Source: Gaiellasilicea sp963745775
Lineage (GTDB): Bacteria; Actinomycetota; Thermoleophilia; Gaiellales; Gaiellaceae
Length of the DNA stretch: 64,000 nucleotides
Direction of reading: 5' to 3'
Assembly: GCA_963745775.1 (NCBI GenBank)
Contig: CAVUYY010000012.1
Span: forward strand, 363,179 to 427,178
The position numbers and the translations under genes were made by a program. Below, one piece after another: positions 36,867 to 44,913 of this stretch. How positions within the stretch are numbered: the first letter of the stretch is position 1; each line of letters starts with the position of its first letter. The notes beneath the pieces were generated by a model. The model was not told the DNA's origin, ran no database searches, and was given only the letters and a program-made list of their open reading frames with translations.

Positions 36867-38692
36867 GTCCCCGAGCGCAGGAGCGGCAAGACGGTCTCCA
36901 CGAACGCCTCTCCGTCGCGTTTCTTGTGCTCGCGGAAAAAAACGACGTCGCCCCCAGCGGAGACGAGGAGCCGTGAGCCCAGTAGACCCCGCTCGACCCG
37001 CACATCCTGGATCGCGTCGTACGGCCACTCGAGCCAGTCCTCGCCGAAGACCCGCGCGAAGAAGATCAGGCGCCGGTCAGTCGCGATGAGAAGTCCGGCG
37101 CGGAATCCCCTCGTCGTGGAGAGGAACGCGAGCGGTCGCTCACCGTCCTCGAGTCGCTCCGGCAGGAGCTCGAGCTCCTCGTCGACGGAGAAACCACGCT
37201 TCAACGACGCATCGGCGACCTCCTGAACGGCGTCGACTCGCTCGGTCAGCTCGGGCTCCATCCGCACCGTCAGCTCCGCCGGGAGCGCCGCGTCGATGGC
37301 TCGGATCGCAGCGCGGCCGTTTCGCCAGTGTGACGGGTCGATACCGACGAAGAAGCCGTCGTTCGTCAGTAGCGTGCGGGAGGTGTCGGGGTAGCGAAGC
37401 ACGGCGACGCACTCGTCGAAGCGGGCCGTGACCCGGCGATTCTCGGCGACCTCGATCATCACCCCCTCGTCGCCGAGCACCAACTGTGGCAGGCGCGAGC
37501 GACGGACACGGTATTCGCGAGAGGTGAAGACGCGGCCGCTGACGCGTGCGGTCGAGGCGAGCGGGTACTCGGCGAGCTGCTCGGGCCGCGCCGTCGTCGG
37601 CGGTGCGATCACGAGCAGCGTCTCGATTGTCTCCGCGAGCGCCGCGGCGATCTCCTGCCGGCTGAGCTCCTTTCGTTGCCGGACGAGCTCCGGCGGCTGG
37701 ACGAGCTCGGACCCGAGCAGGTGCTGCGCCGTCGCGTAGAAGAGCTGCCCAGGGACCTCTATCGGCTCGGTGAGCGAGCGATCGGCGAAACGGCGTTCGT
37801 CGTCCAGCTCCTCCTCCGTCGGACCGTCGACCGCAAGCGTGTGGAGAATCGCGAGCGTCTCCTCGACGACTCGATCGGAGTTGCCCGCCATCGTGTCGAT
37901 CGCAACGACGGTATGGACGAGGTCGCCGGTCAGCGGCATGAACTCGGCCGTGGGCGAGTAGCTCAGCCCGAGCTCGTAGCGGATTCGTTCCTGCACTCGG
38001 TGCTCGAGGATGCTCACCGCAGCGCTGAACGCGCTCGACCGACGCGCGAGCAGCGAAAACGCGACCACGCCGAACGGGCCTTCCGGATAGAACGCAGGCA
38101 ACTCCAGCTCCTCGAGCTCGCGCGGCTCGGCCGCCGGCAGGAGCTCGCCGGACGGAAGGGAGACACGCAGCTCCTCCGGCGGGCCGGTCAGCCAGATCGC
38201 GGCGTTCCCGCGAACGAACCGAGTCCTCGCCCACGTTGCGACGTCGTCCGCCTCGAGCGTGCGCAGGCCGTACTCGTCGTAGCCCACGAGCCCATGCTCG
38301 CGAGGGCCGAACCGCAGCGCGAAGGCGAGCCGGGTCGGATTCGGGCCCTGGAGCGCCTCCTCTGCGAGGAGGACGTTGCGTTCCGTCTCGAGCCGCTCGA
38401 GCGGAAGCGCACCGAGCCGTCCAGCGGTTTCCGAGAGGAACGGGAGCACGAGATCCGCGTCGCCCGCCGCCCACAAGCTCGTGAGGATGTTGTCGACGCT
38501 GCCGTTCCAGCTGAGCGCTCGCCGTCCCGTGACCGGAAGCGCCAGGTGCTCGACGAGATGGGTGATCCCGCCGCGCGCCGCGCTCTCGTCACTGCGTCCG
38601 ACCCGGACGAGCAGCGAGCCGATAAAAGGCGGCGGGCCGTCCGCGAAGAAGATCGGCACACCGTCGATCGAGGCTCGTTCGATCTGCGTCAA
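36863..38692 (-). CDS. M16-like zinc peptidase with C-terminal PH-like domain
   Basis: This 609-residue protein opens with the inverted zinc motif of M16 peptidases in ITHLVEHLALPV (HxxEH), a downstream acidic segment LLAEEALQGPNPTRLA for the third ligand, and a second M16 repeat (ILEHRVQERIRYELGLSYSP). After about residue 390 the peptidase-like part ends, and an unclassified section follows (RYPDTSRTLLTNDGFFVG onward). The last ~90 residues (RPLAFLSTTRGFRAGLLIAT, DRRLIFFARVFGEDWLEW, GDVVFFREHKKRDGEAFV) look like a bacterial YokE-type PH domain. The combination is unusual. No signal peptide is visible. The start is ATG 38692. The partner and substrate are unknown. Confidence 0.8.
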   Translation of the reverse strand: MTQIERASIDGVPIFFADGPPPFIGSLLVRVGRSDESAARGGITHLVEHLALPVTGRRALSWNGSVDNILTSLWAAGDADLVLPFLSETAGRLGALPLERLETERNVLLAEEALQGPNPTRLAFALRFGPREHGLVGYDEYGLRTLEADDVATWARTRFVRGNAAIWLTGPPEELRVSLPSGELLPAAEPRELEELELPAFYPEGPFGVVAFSLLARRSSAFSAAVSILEHRVQERIRYELGLSYSPTAEFMPLTGDLVHTVVAIDTMAGNSDRVVEETLAILHTLAVDGPTEEELDDERRFADRSLTEPIEVPGQLFYATAQHLLGSELVQPPELVRQRKELSRQEIAAALAETIETLLVIAPPTTARPEQLAEYPLASTARVSGRVFTSREYRVRRSRLPQLVLGDEGVMIEVAENRRVTARFDECVAVLRYPDTSRTLLTNDGFFVGIDPSHWRNGRAAIRAIDAALPAELTVRMEPELTERVDAVQEVADASLKRGFSVDEELELLPERLEDGERPLAFLSTTRGFRAGLLIATDRRLIFFARVFGEDWLEWPYDAIQDVRVERGLLGSRLLVSAGGDVVFFREHKKRDGEAFVETVLPLLRSGT

Positions 38693-38700
38693 AACGAGTT

Positions 38701-39740
38701 CTAGCGATCCCCGACCGCGAAGAACAGGGTCGCGATCCCGATGTAGGTCGCGATCAGGATCGCCCCCTTGAGGCGGCTCGACTGCCCGTTCGCCAGCAGA
38801 ACGCTGCGGCGACGATCGTCGAGAGCGCGAGCGCGAAGATCTCGACCTGGCGGAACGCGAGCGAGAGCGGCTCGATCAGGAGCGAGAGCAGGACGACCGC
38901 CGGAATCAGGAAGACCGCGACTTGAGCGCTCGACGCGAGCGCGATCTCGGCGGCGAGCTTGATCTTGCCGCGGGCCGCGACGACGACCGCGCCGCCGTGC
39001 TCGGCCGCGTTCCCGACGATGGCCACGATCACCGCCGCGACGAAGAACTCCGAGAGCCCCACCTCCTCGGCGAACACCTCGAGCGTGCCGACGAGGATCT
39101 CGGCGACGAACGCCGTCACCACCGTTGCGGCGGCGAGGACGAGGAGCGCGGCGCGGAGCGACCACCCCTTGATCTCCTCGTCGCTCGCGATGTGCAGCGC
39201 CGCGTGGCGGCGGAGCGAGTAGAAGGTGAGCCCGACGTAGGCGATGAGGAGCACGATCGAGACCCAGACCGAGAGGTCGGCGAGCGAGCTCCGGTCGGGA
39301 TCGCCCTCCCAGCCCGGAATGGCGACGACGAGAAACATCACCGTCGCAAACGCGACGAGCCCGAGCGCGAGGAAGCTCGATCCGCGGTCGATCTCGCCCC
39401 GCCCGCCGAAGAGGAGCGAGAACCCGAGCACGAGGAGCAGGTTCCCGATCACCGAGCCGCTCAGTGAGCCGCGGACGACCTCGGTCAGGCCCTGATTGAC
39501 CGCGAGGAGGGCGATGATCAGCTCCGGTGCGTTCCCGAAGGTCGCGTTGAGGAAGCCGCCGATCCCAGGGCCTGTGTGCTCGGCGGCGTGCTCGGTCGCC
39601 TCGCCGATCAGCCACGCGAGCGGGATCAGAGCCGCGGCGGCGAGCACGAACTCGAGCGTCTCCGGCGGGTGGAAGACGTAATGGATCAGGATCACGAGCG
39701 GCGCGAGCCCGACGGACGTGAAGAGGATGCGGCGGACCAT
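38701..39740 (-). CDS. Calcium/proton antiporter, CAX/ChaA family (one frame break)
   Basis: This membrane exchanger of about 346 residues has eleven hydrophobic segments. The two family repeats are visible: GFLNATFGNAPELIIALLAV in the first half and IVAIVGNAAEHGGAVVVAAR in the second, each with the GNxxE core that binds Ca2+. An acidic loop (DPDRSS, SDEEIKG) separates the halves. A missing base near 38795 breaks the last helix. The correct end is LLANGQSSRLKGAILIATYI then GIATLFFAVGDR. The start is ATG 39740. The gene follows the M16-like gene on the same strand in reverse order with an 8-base gap, so they may share a transcript. Confidence 0.9.
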
Positions 39741-39863
39741 CGTTCGCCACCCTAACCGCGTCGCCAGGGCAGCCGGACGGTTCGTCGCCGCTCGCGCGAC
39801 TGCCTGAAAACGCCGCAAATGTCAAGTCTTGCGGCCGACACTCGGTGCGCCCACAATCCAGGT

Positions 39864-40274
39864 GTGACAACGCCCTCGCAGGCCCCGGTCGAGCTCCCGC
39901 TCCATCCTCAGGACGAGCTGGAGTGCCGCCGCTGCGAGATCCACTGCGACAAGGTGGTCTACCCGGGAGCGTGCCTCGAGCGAGCGTGTCCGTTCGTCTA
40001 CGCGTACGAGGCATGGGGTCACACCTACATGGGCTGCATGCAGAAGGTCTACGACGTCGAGATCGATCTCGACCTCCTTCGCGCCGCGGAGGCGCGCAGC
40101 GACGGCTTCGGCGCGGTGCGCGCCGCCAGAGCGCCGCTGCCGATGTGCCGCGTCGAGGTGGCGCCGTGCTACGAGTCGCGGGGCGACGAGCTCGGCTGTC
40201 GAAACCCGGAGTTCCACGAGCTGCCGCGAGGTCGCCCGAGCTTCCGGATCTTCGCGCAGATCGCTCCCGGCTGA
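39864..40274 (+). CDS. Conserved-looking cysteine-rich protein of unknown function
   Basis: This 136-residue soluble protein has nine Cys in a patterned order: ELECRRCEIHCDKVVYPGAC, RACPFVYAYEAWGHTYMGC, then APLPMCRVEVAPCYESRGDE and LGCRNPEFHELPRG. The spacing (CxxCxxxC, then CxxxxC) suggests a metal-binding or iron-sulfur site. It has no signal peptide, so disulfides are unlikely. I do not recognise a named family. GTG 39864 gives the first conserved-looking residues. ATG 39819 is an in-frame alternative. The gene stands alone, with a hairpin just after its stop. Confidence 0.7.
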   Translation: MTTPSQAPVELPLHPQDELECRRCEIHCDKVVYPGACLERACPFVYAYEAWGHTYMGCMQKVYDVEIDLDLLRAAEARSDGFGAVRAARAPLPMCRVEVAPCYESRGDELGCRNPEFHELPRGRPSFRIFAQIAPG

Positions 40275-40280
40275 TCGTCC

Positions 40281-40306
40281 GGCGGCTCCTCAAGCACAGA
40301 GCCGCC
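40281..40306 (+). terminator. GC-rich hairpin after the Cys-rich gene
   Basis: GGCGGCTC and GAGCCGCC form a perfect 8-bp stem around a 10-base loop, starting 7 bases after the stop at 40274 and ending 17 bases before the next ATG. There is no T-run, as is common for actinobacterial terminators. Confidence 0.5.
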
Positions 40307-40323
40307 AAGACCGATACGGGGGT

Positions 40324-42291
40324 ATGCGCGACTCCCAGCGCCTCTCCCGCGCGCTCATCGCTGCTGCCCTCGTCGGCGCGGTGCTCCAGTGCGCGGCGAC
40401 CTTGCACGATCTCGGCGGTCTTGCAGAGACCATCGACCGCTGGTACGCGCCCCTTGTCCCGATTCTCGGCGGGGCGGCGCTCTGCCTCCGCGGCACCGCG
40501 GCGGGACGAGGCCGGCGCGCCTGGACGCTGATCGGAATCGCCCTGATCTCGTGGGGCGCGGCCGACACCTGGTACTCGATCGCGTTCTGGAATCTCGACG
40601 AGGTGCCGTTCCCCTCGATCGCCGACGCGTTCTGGCTCCTCTTCTACCCGCTTGCGATGGCCGGGGTGGCGGCGCTCGCAGCCACCCAGACCCGCGGCGA
40701 CCGGACCGGACTCTCGCTCCTGGACGGGCTGATCGGAGCCCTCGCGATCGGCTCGGTCGGAGCGGCCGTTCTGTTCGGCCCGATCGTCGAGGCAACGGGC
40801 GGCTCGACGCTCGCGATCGCGACGAACCTCGCCTATCCGCTCGGAGACCTGGCGCTGATCGCGCTCGTCGTCGGCGTGATGCCCTTCCTCGGCTGGCAGC
40901 TCGGACGTGCCTGGATCCTGCTCACGCTCGGGATCGTGGTCTTCGGGATCTCCGACAGTGCCTATCTCGTCCGGATCGCCGAGGGCACCTACACGACCGG
41001 CACGATCCTGGACGCCGGCTGGGTCGTCGGCGCGGCGCTGATGGCCTTCGCCGGCTGGCAGAAGCCGGCGCGCGTCGCGGTCGAGCGACGAACGGCAACC
41101 GCCTGGGTCGTCTTCGTCTTTCCCGTCACGTTCGGGGCGCTCGCGGTGGCCGTGCTCGTGTACGACCATTTCGCGCGGATCCACGTCCTCGCGCTCGTGC
41201 TTGCCGCAGCCTGTCTGCTCGCCGTGCTCGGGCGGATGACGGCGATCTTCCGCGAGAACCTCTCGATGATCGTGCGCAGCCAGGTCGAGGCGACGACCGA
41301 CTCGCTTACGGGGCTCGCAAATCGGCGCAGGCTCGTGGCCGATCTCGAGCAGATCGCGGACGAGGCGACGTTGTTGCTGCTCGACCTCGACGGCTTCAAG
41401 AGCTACAACGACACGTTCGGGCATCTCGCGGGCGATGCGCTCCTCGAGCGGCTCGGGACGGCGTTGAGTCGCTCGCTCGACGGGCGCGCCACCGCGTACC
41501 GGATGGGCGGTGACGAGTTCTGCGTTCTGTCGAGGCGCGAGCCGGACAGCTTCGGGCTAGCAGCCGTCGCCGCCGGAGCGCTTCGCGAAAGCGGAGACGG
41601 CTTCGAGATCACGAGCTCGTATGGAATCGTCTCGCTGCCGGACGAGGCCGCCGACACGACGGCTGCTCTCCGGCTCGCCGACTCGCGGATGTACGCGCAG
41701 AAGCAGCAGCGTCGTTCGTCTGCCGGGAGCCAGAGCAAGAACGTGCTCCTGCGCGCGCTCCAGGAGCGCAGCCCGACCCTCGTCGACCACGTCTCCGACG
41801 TTGCCGATCTGGCCGTCGAAACCGGTCGCCAGCTCGGCCTCGCCGACAGCGATCTCGTCTTCCTCAGCCACGTTGCGGAGTTGCACGACATCGGCAAGGT
41901 CGCGATCCCGGACGCGATCCTCGAGAAGCAAGGCCCGCTGCTCCCGAGCGAATGGGCGTTCGTCCGTCAGCACACGTTGATCGGCGAGCGGATCATCGGC
42001 GCCGCGCCGGCGTTGCTTCCGGTGGCGCGCGCCGTTCGCTCTACGCACGAGCGGTGGGACGGCCTCGGGTATCCGGACGGTCTCAGCGGCGACGAGATCC
42101 CGCTCGTCTCGCGGATCGTGACGGCGTGCGACGCGCTCGCGGCAATGCTCTCCGAGCGACCGTACCACGGGGCGGTCGGGCTGCCGCTCGCGCTCGACGA
42201 GCTCGACCGCTGCGCGGGGACGCAGTTCGACCGCCGGGTCGTCGAGTCGATTCGGCTGGTGCTCACGCGCTCGAGCGAGCTCGCTGCCTGA
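40324..42291 (+). CDS. Membrane GGDEF/HD-GYP cyclic-di-GMP protein
   Basis: This 655-residue signalling protein has about nine N-terminal membrane helices (residues 8-315), then a GGDEF domain (TTDSLTGLANRRRLVADLEQ, LLLDLDGFKSYNDTFGHLAG, active site YRMGGDEFCVL) and an HD-GYP-like domain (SHVAELHDIGKVAIPDAIL, RQHTLIGERIIG, THERWDGLGYPDGLSGDEIP). Both active sites look intact, so the protein could make and degrade c-di-GMP. An upstream RxxD product-inhibition site is not evident. The membrane part resembles sensor regions without a known ligand. The start is ATG 40324. The gene ends 9 bases before palindrome copy 2. Confidence 0.92.
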   Translation: MRDSQRLSRALIAAALVGAVLQCAATLHDLGGLAETIDRWYAPLVPILGGAALCLRGTAAGRGRRAWTLIGIALISWGAADTWYSIAFWNLDEVPFPSIADAFWLLFYPLAMAGVAALAATQTRGDRTGLSLLDGLIGALAIGSVGAAVLFGPIVEATGGSTLAIATNLAYPLGDLALIALVVGVMPFLGWQLGRAWILLTLGIVVFGISDSAYLVRIAEGTYTTGTILDAGWVVGAALMAFAGWQKPARVAVERRTATAWVVFVFPVTFGALAVAVLVYDHFARIHVLALVLAAACLLAVLGRMTAIFRENLSMIVRSQVEATTDSLTGLANRRRLVADLEQIADEATLLLLDLDGFKSYNDTFGHLAGDALLERLGTALSRSLDGRATAYRMGGDEFCVLSRREPDSFGLAAVAAGALRESGDGFEITSSYGIVSLPDEAADTTAALRLADSRMYAQKQQRRSSAGSQSKNVLLRALQERSPTLVDHVSDVADLAVETGRQLGLADSDLVFLSHVAELHDIGKVAIPDAILEKQGPLLPSEWAFVRQHTLIGERIIGAAPALLPVARAVRSTHERWDGLGYPDGLSGDEIPLVSRIVTACDALAAMLSERPYHGAVGLPLALDELDRCAGTQFDRRVVESIRLVLTRSSELAA

Positions 42292-42300
42292 GCGGGAAGG

Positions 42301-42323
42301 GCTTGTGTTGTTTCAACACAAGC
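42301..42323. repeat. Perfect palindrome, copy 2
   Basis: GCTTGTGTTG, spacer TTT, then CAACACAAGC: a perfect 10-bp stem identical to copies 1 and 3. It lies just after the GGDEF/HD-GYP gene and 66 bases before the start of the small HTH gene. It is followed by GTTTCTTTCG, so it could terminate transcription, but the shared sequence with copy 1, in a divergent gap, argues for a binding site or mobile repeat. Confidence 0.88.
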
Positions 42324-42388
42324 GTTTCTTTCGCCTTTCGATTCGAAGTCGTCACAAACCGCTCCGCAGCCGGCGGCATTCTCAGAGC

Positions 42389-42736
42389 GTGCGCTTCTCG
42401 CTCAGCCCCCGGGACCGTCGGATCCGCGACCTCGTCGTCGCGCTCGACAAGGAGACCGTGCCGATGGCAGAGACCTGGCGCGCTGTCGGCGAAGCCGCCT
42501 GGAAGCTGGGTTTGCGCCGTCCCGGCTATCACGTCGTTCGTGACCTCGCCAGGGCCGAACGAGCCCGCCGCGCGGCACGAAGGCACACACGACGAGCCGC
42601 GGCTGAGGCGGTTCTCTCGCTCAGCTCGCCCTATGTAGCGGGAACGCTGCAGGCGCTCGACCGGCTCGCCCTGGCGCAGGCGCAGGAGAGGCTTGTGTTG
42701 GAACAACACAAGCGTTCTTCGAGCGACGATCCGTAG
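42389..42736 (+). CDS. Small helix-turn-helix protein flanked by palindromes
   Basis: This 115-residue basic protein has a likely HTH in PMAETWRAVGEAAWKLGLRR followed by PGYHVVRDLARAERARRAA, the pattern of a short DNA-binding domain of recombinase- or MerR/Xre-like type. The second half is helical (AVLSLSSPYVAGTLQALDRL). The start is GTG 42389. The frame is open further up through palindrome copy 2. Palindrome copy 3 lies inside its 3' coding end, where it encodes LVLEQHK. The gene between two copies of the same palindrome forms a 0.4-kb unit, suggesting an autoregulated regulator or a small mobile cassette. No transposase motif (DDE, HUH, Tyr or Ser recombinase) is visible. Confidence 0.7.
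   Translation: MRFSLSPRDRRIRDLVVALDKETVPMAETWRAVGEAAWKLGLRRPGYHVVRDLARAERARRAARRHTRRAAAEAVLSLSSPYVAGTLQALDRLALAQAQERLVLEQHKRSSSDDP
42691..42713. repeat. Perfect palindrome, copy 3
   Basis: GCTTGTGTTG, spacer GAA, then CAACACAAGC, identical arms to copies 1 and 2. It falls within the last codons of the small HTH gene. With copy 2 it brackets that gene. Confidence 0.88.
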
Positions 42737-42760
42737 CTCGCGCGGCCGCTTTCCCGGACG

Positions 42761-43642
42761 TCAGGTGCGGGGACGCGAGCTTCGGGCGCGTCGGCTGCGC
42801 GCGAGCCAGCGCCGATGGAGGTCTCGCACCTTCTTCAGCTCGGCGGCGTCCGGGCCGTGCTTGTCCGGGCCCGGCGTCTCCATCACCGCGGGCAGGCCCT
42901 GCAGCGAGGGATGCGCGAGGAAGACGCCGAGCTCCTCGCCGAGCTCGCCCTCGAGCACGTTCGCGTGTCGGTCGCGGTTCGAGCCGAGCGGCGTCGCCGC
43001 ATCGTTCACGTGCAGCGCGCGAAGCCGGTCGAGGCCGATCGTCCGCTCCACCTCGTCGAGCGTCGCGTCGAGCGCCGCCCTGTCGGTCACGTCGACGCCG
43101 GAGACATAGAGGTGACACGTGTCGAGGCAGATGCCCAGCCGCGGGTGGCGGTCGAGCGCGTCGACGAGCGTCGCGAGCTCGGCGATCGAACGCCCGATCG
43201 TGCCGCCCGCGCCGGCCGAGTTCTCGAGCAGGAGCCACGTCGTGTCGGAGCAGAGCTCGAGCACCCGGCGCAGCGCCGGCACCGCCTTCTTCAACCCCTT
43301 CTGGAAGCCGGATCCGAGATGGGATCCGACGTGGACGACGACGCCGTCGGCGCCGATCGCGCAGGCCGTCTCCATCGTCGAGCGCATCGTCTCCACCGAC
43401 TTCGAGTAGATCGCGCGGTCGGGCGCGGCGAGGTTGCAGAGGTAGAGCGCGTGGACGAGGACCGAGCCGAGCTCCACCTCCGCCCGCCGTTCCCGAAAGC
43501 GTTCCAGCACGTCAGGATCGTGCTCGGGAAAGCGCCACATCCGCGGGCTCTGAACGAAGAGCTGGACGGCGTCGGCACCGATCTCGACCGCGTTCTCGAG
43601 GGCGCCCTTCACGCCACCCGAGCAGTGGGCGCCGAAGATCAC
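42761..43642 (-). CDS. nfo: Endonuclease IV (AP endonuclease)
   Basis: This class II apurinic endonuclease (293 residues) cuts DNA 5' of abasic sites in base excision repair. It has the TIM-barrel metal-site motifs: FGAHCSGGVKGALENAVEIG, GVVVHVGSHLGSGFQKGLKK, WLLLENSAGAGGTIGRSIAE, LGICLDTCHLYVSGVDV, LRALHVNDAATPLGSNRDRH and PAVMETPGPDKHGPDAAEL. The trinuclear Zn ligands (His, Glu, Asp) appear intact. An Arg/Ser-rich tail follows. The start is ATG 43642. The gene converges on the small HTH gene and diverges from the MFS transporter. Confidence 0.95.
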   Translation of the reverse strand: MIFGAHCSGGVKGALENAVEIGADAVQLFVQSPRMWRFPEHDPDVLERFRERRAEVELGSVLVHALYLCNLAAPDRAIYSKSVETMRSTMETACAIGADGVVVHVGSHLGSGFQKGLKKAVPALRRVLELCSDTTWLLLENSAGAGGTIGRSIAELATLVDALDRHPRLGICLDTCHLYVSGVDVTDRAALDATLDEVERTIGLDRLRALHVNDAATPLGSNRDRHANVLEGELGEELGVFLAHPSLQGLPAVMETPGPDKHGPDAAELKKVRDLHRRWLARSRRARSSRPRT

Positions 43643-43662
43643 GGGCCTACACTAGTCGGCCG

Positions 43663-44913
43663 ATGCTCTCGCTCTCCCACAAGCTCGGCGCGCTCCGCGA
43701 ACGCGACTTCCGGCTCCTCTTCACGGCGACGACGATCACGACGCTCGGCGACCGGCTGGCGTCGATCGCACTCGTTTTCGCCGTGCTCGCAATCGGCTCG
43801 GCGACGGATCTCGGTCTCGTCCTCGGCGCGCGGGCGCTCGCGGAGGCGGCGATCATGCTCTTCGGCGGCGTTCTCGCCGATCGGCTGCCCCGCACGCACG
43901 TGCTCGTCGGCGCCTCGCTCGTGCAGGGAGTCGCTCAGACCGCGACGGCAATCGCGATCCTCGGCGGCACGGACTCGATCGCCCTGATCGTTGCCCTCCA
44001 GGTGGCGTACGGCCTGGGCGCCGGGGTCGTGATCCCGACTGAGGTGGGGCTCGTCCCCCAGACCGTGAGCGCCGCGCGCCTCCAGCAGGCAAATGCGCTC
44101 CAGGGTCTGACCCGAAGCGGTGTCGCGGTGCTCGGGCCGGCGCTCGGCGGGGCGCTGATCGTCGCCGGCAGCCCCGGAATCGCCCTCGCCGTCGACGCTG
44201 CCAGCTTCTTCGTCTGCGCCGCGATCCTGGGGAGAATCCGGATCGCGCGCCGCGAGGGGGAGACGGCGAGCTTCCTCGCCGACCTCCGCGAGGGCTGGGC
44301 GGAGTTCTCGTCGCGGACGTGGCTCTGGGCCTCCGTCGTCCTCTTCGGGATCGGCAACCTCGCCCTCAGCTCGTGGATGGTGCTCGGGCCGGTGATCGCG
44401 GAGCAGGATCTCGGCGGCGCCGGCGCCTGGGCGACGGTGCTCACCGTGGGCGGCATCGGCTCAGTGGTCGGAGCGTTGCTCGCGATCCGCGTTCGTCCGG
44501 CGCGGCCGCTCGTGGCCTGCACCCTGGCCGCGGTGCCGCTCTCCGGTCAGATCGTGGCCCTCGCCCTCGGAGCGCCGCTCTGGGTTCTCGCCGCGACGTC
44601 GTTCGTCGCCTCCGCCGGGATCGGCGTCCATCTGACGCTCTGGTTCACGGTCTTCCAGCAACAGGTTCCCGAGCGCGCCCAGTCCCGCGTCAGCTCCTAC
44701 GACACGCTCGGCTCGTTCGTGCTGGTCCCGCTCGGGCTCGCGCTCGTGGGGCCGGTGGTCTCGGTGCTGGGGCAGCAGGAGACGCTGTGGCTCTCGCTCG
44801 CGATCATGCTCGCGACCTGGGCGGGCATCCTCGCACTGCCCTCCGTCTGGGCGATCCGGCGTCGGGAGCCCGAACCGGAGCTCGAACCGGGCCTCACTAC
44901 GATGACCGCATGA
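43663..44913 (+). CDS. MFS transporter, drug-exporter type
   Basis: This 416-residue permease has about 12 membrane helices: LFTATTITTLGDRLASIALV in helix 1, ALAEAAIMLFGGVLADRLPR (motif A region), GLTRSGVAVLGPALGGALIV and EQDLGGAGAWATVLTVGGIG. It belongs to the Major Facilitator enterobactin/multidrug exporter branch. The substrate cannot be assigned. The start is ATG 43663, 20 bases from the divergent nfo gene. It ends by overlapping the first codon of gltX (ATGA). Confidence 0.9.
   Translation: MLSLSHKLGALRERDFRLLFTATTITTLGDRLASIALVFAVLAIGSATDLGLVLGARALAEAAIMLFGGVLADRLPRTHVLVGASLVQGVAQTATAIAILGGTDSIALIVALQVAYGLGAGVVIPTEVGLVPQTVSAARLQQANALQGLTRSGVAVLGPALGGALIVAGSPGIALAVDAASFFVCAAILGRIRIARREGETASFLADLREGWAEFSSRTWLWASVVLFGIGNLALSSWMVLGPVIAEQDLGGAGAWATVLTVGGIGSVVGALLAIRVRPARPLVACTLAAVPLSGQIVALALGAPLWVLAATSFVASAGIGVHLTLWFTVFQQQVPERAQSRVSSYDTLGSFVLVPLGLALVGPVVSVLGQQETLWLSLAIMLATWAGILALPSVWAIRRREPEPELEPGLTTMTA

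Noticed and set aside
42736..42780. AGCTCGCG/CGCGAGCT inverted repeat as terminator between the HTH gene and nfo
   Set aside because: The loop is about 31 bases and one arm lies in nfo coding sequence. Too weak to call.
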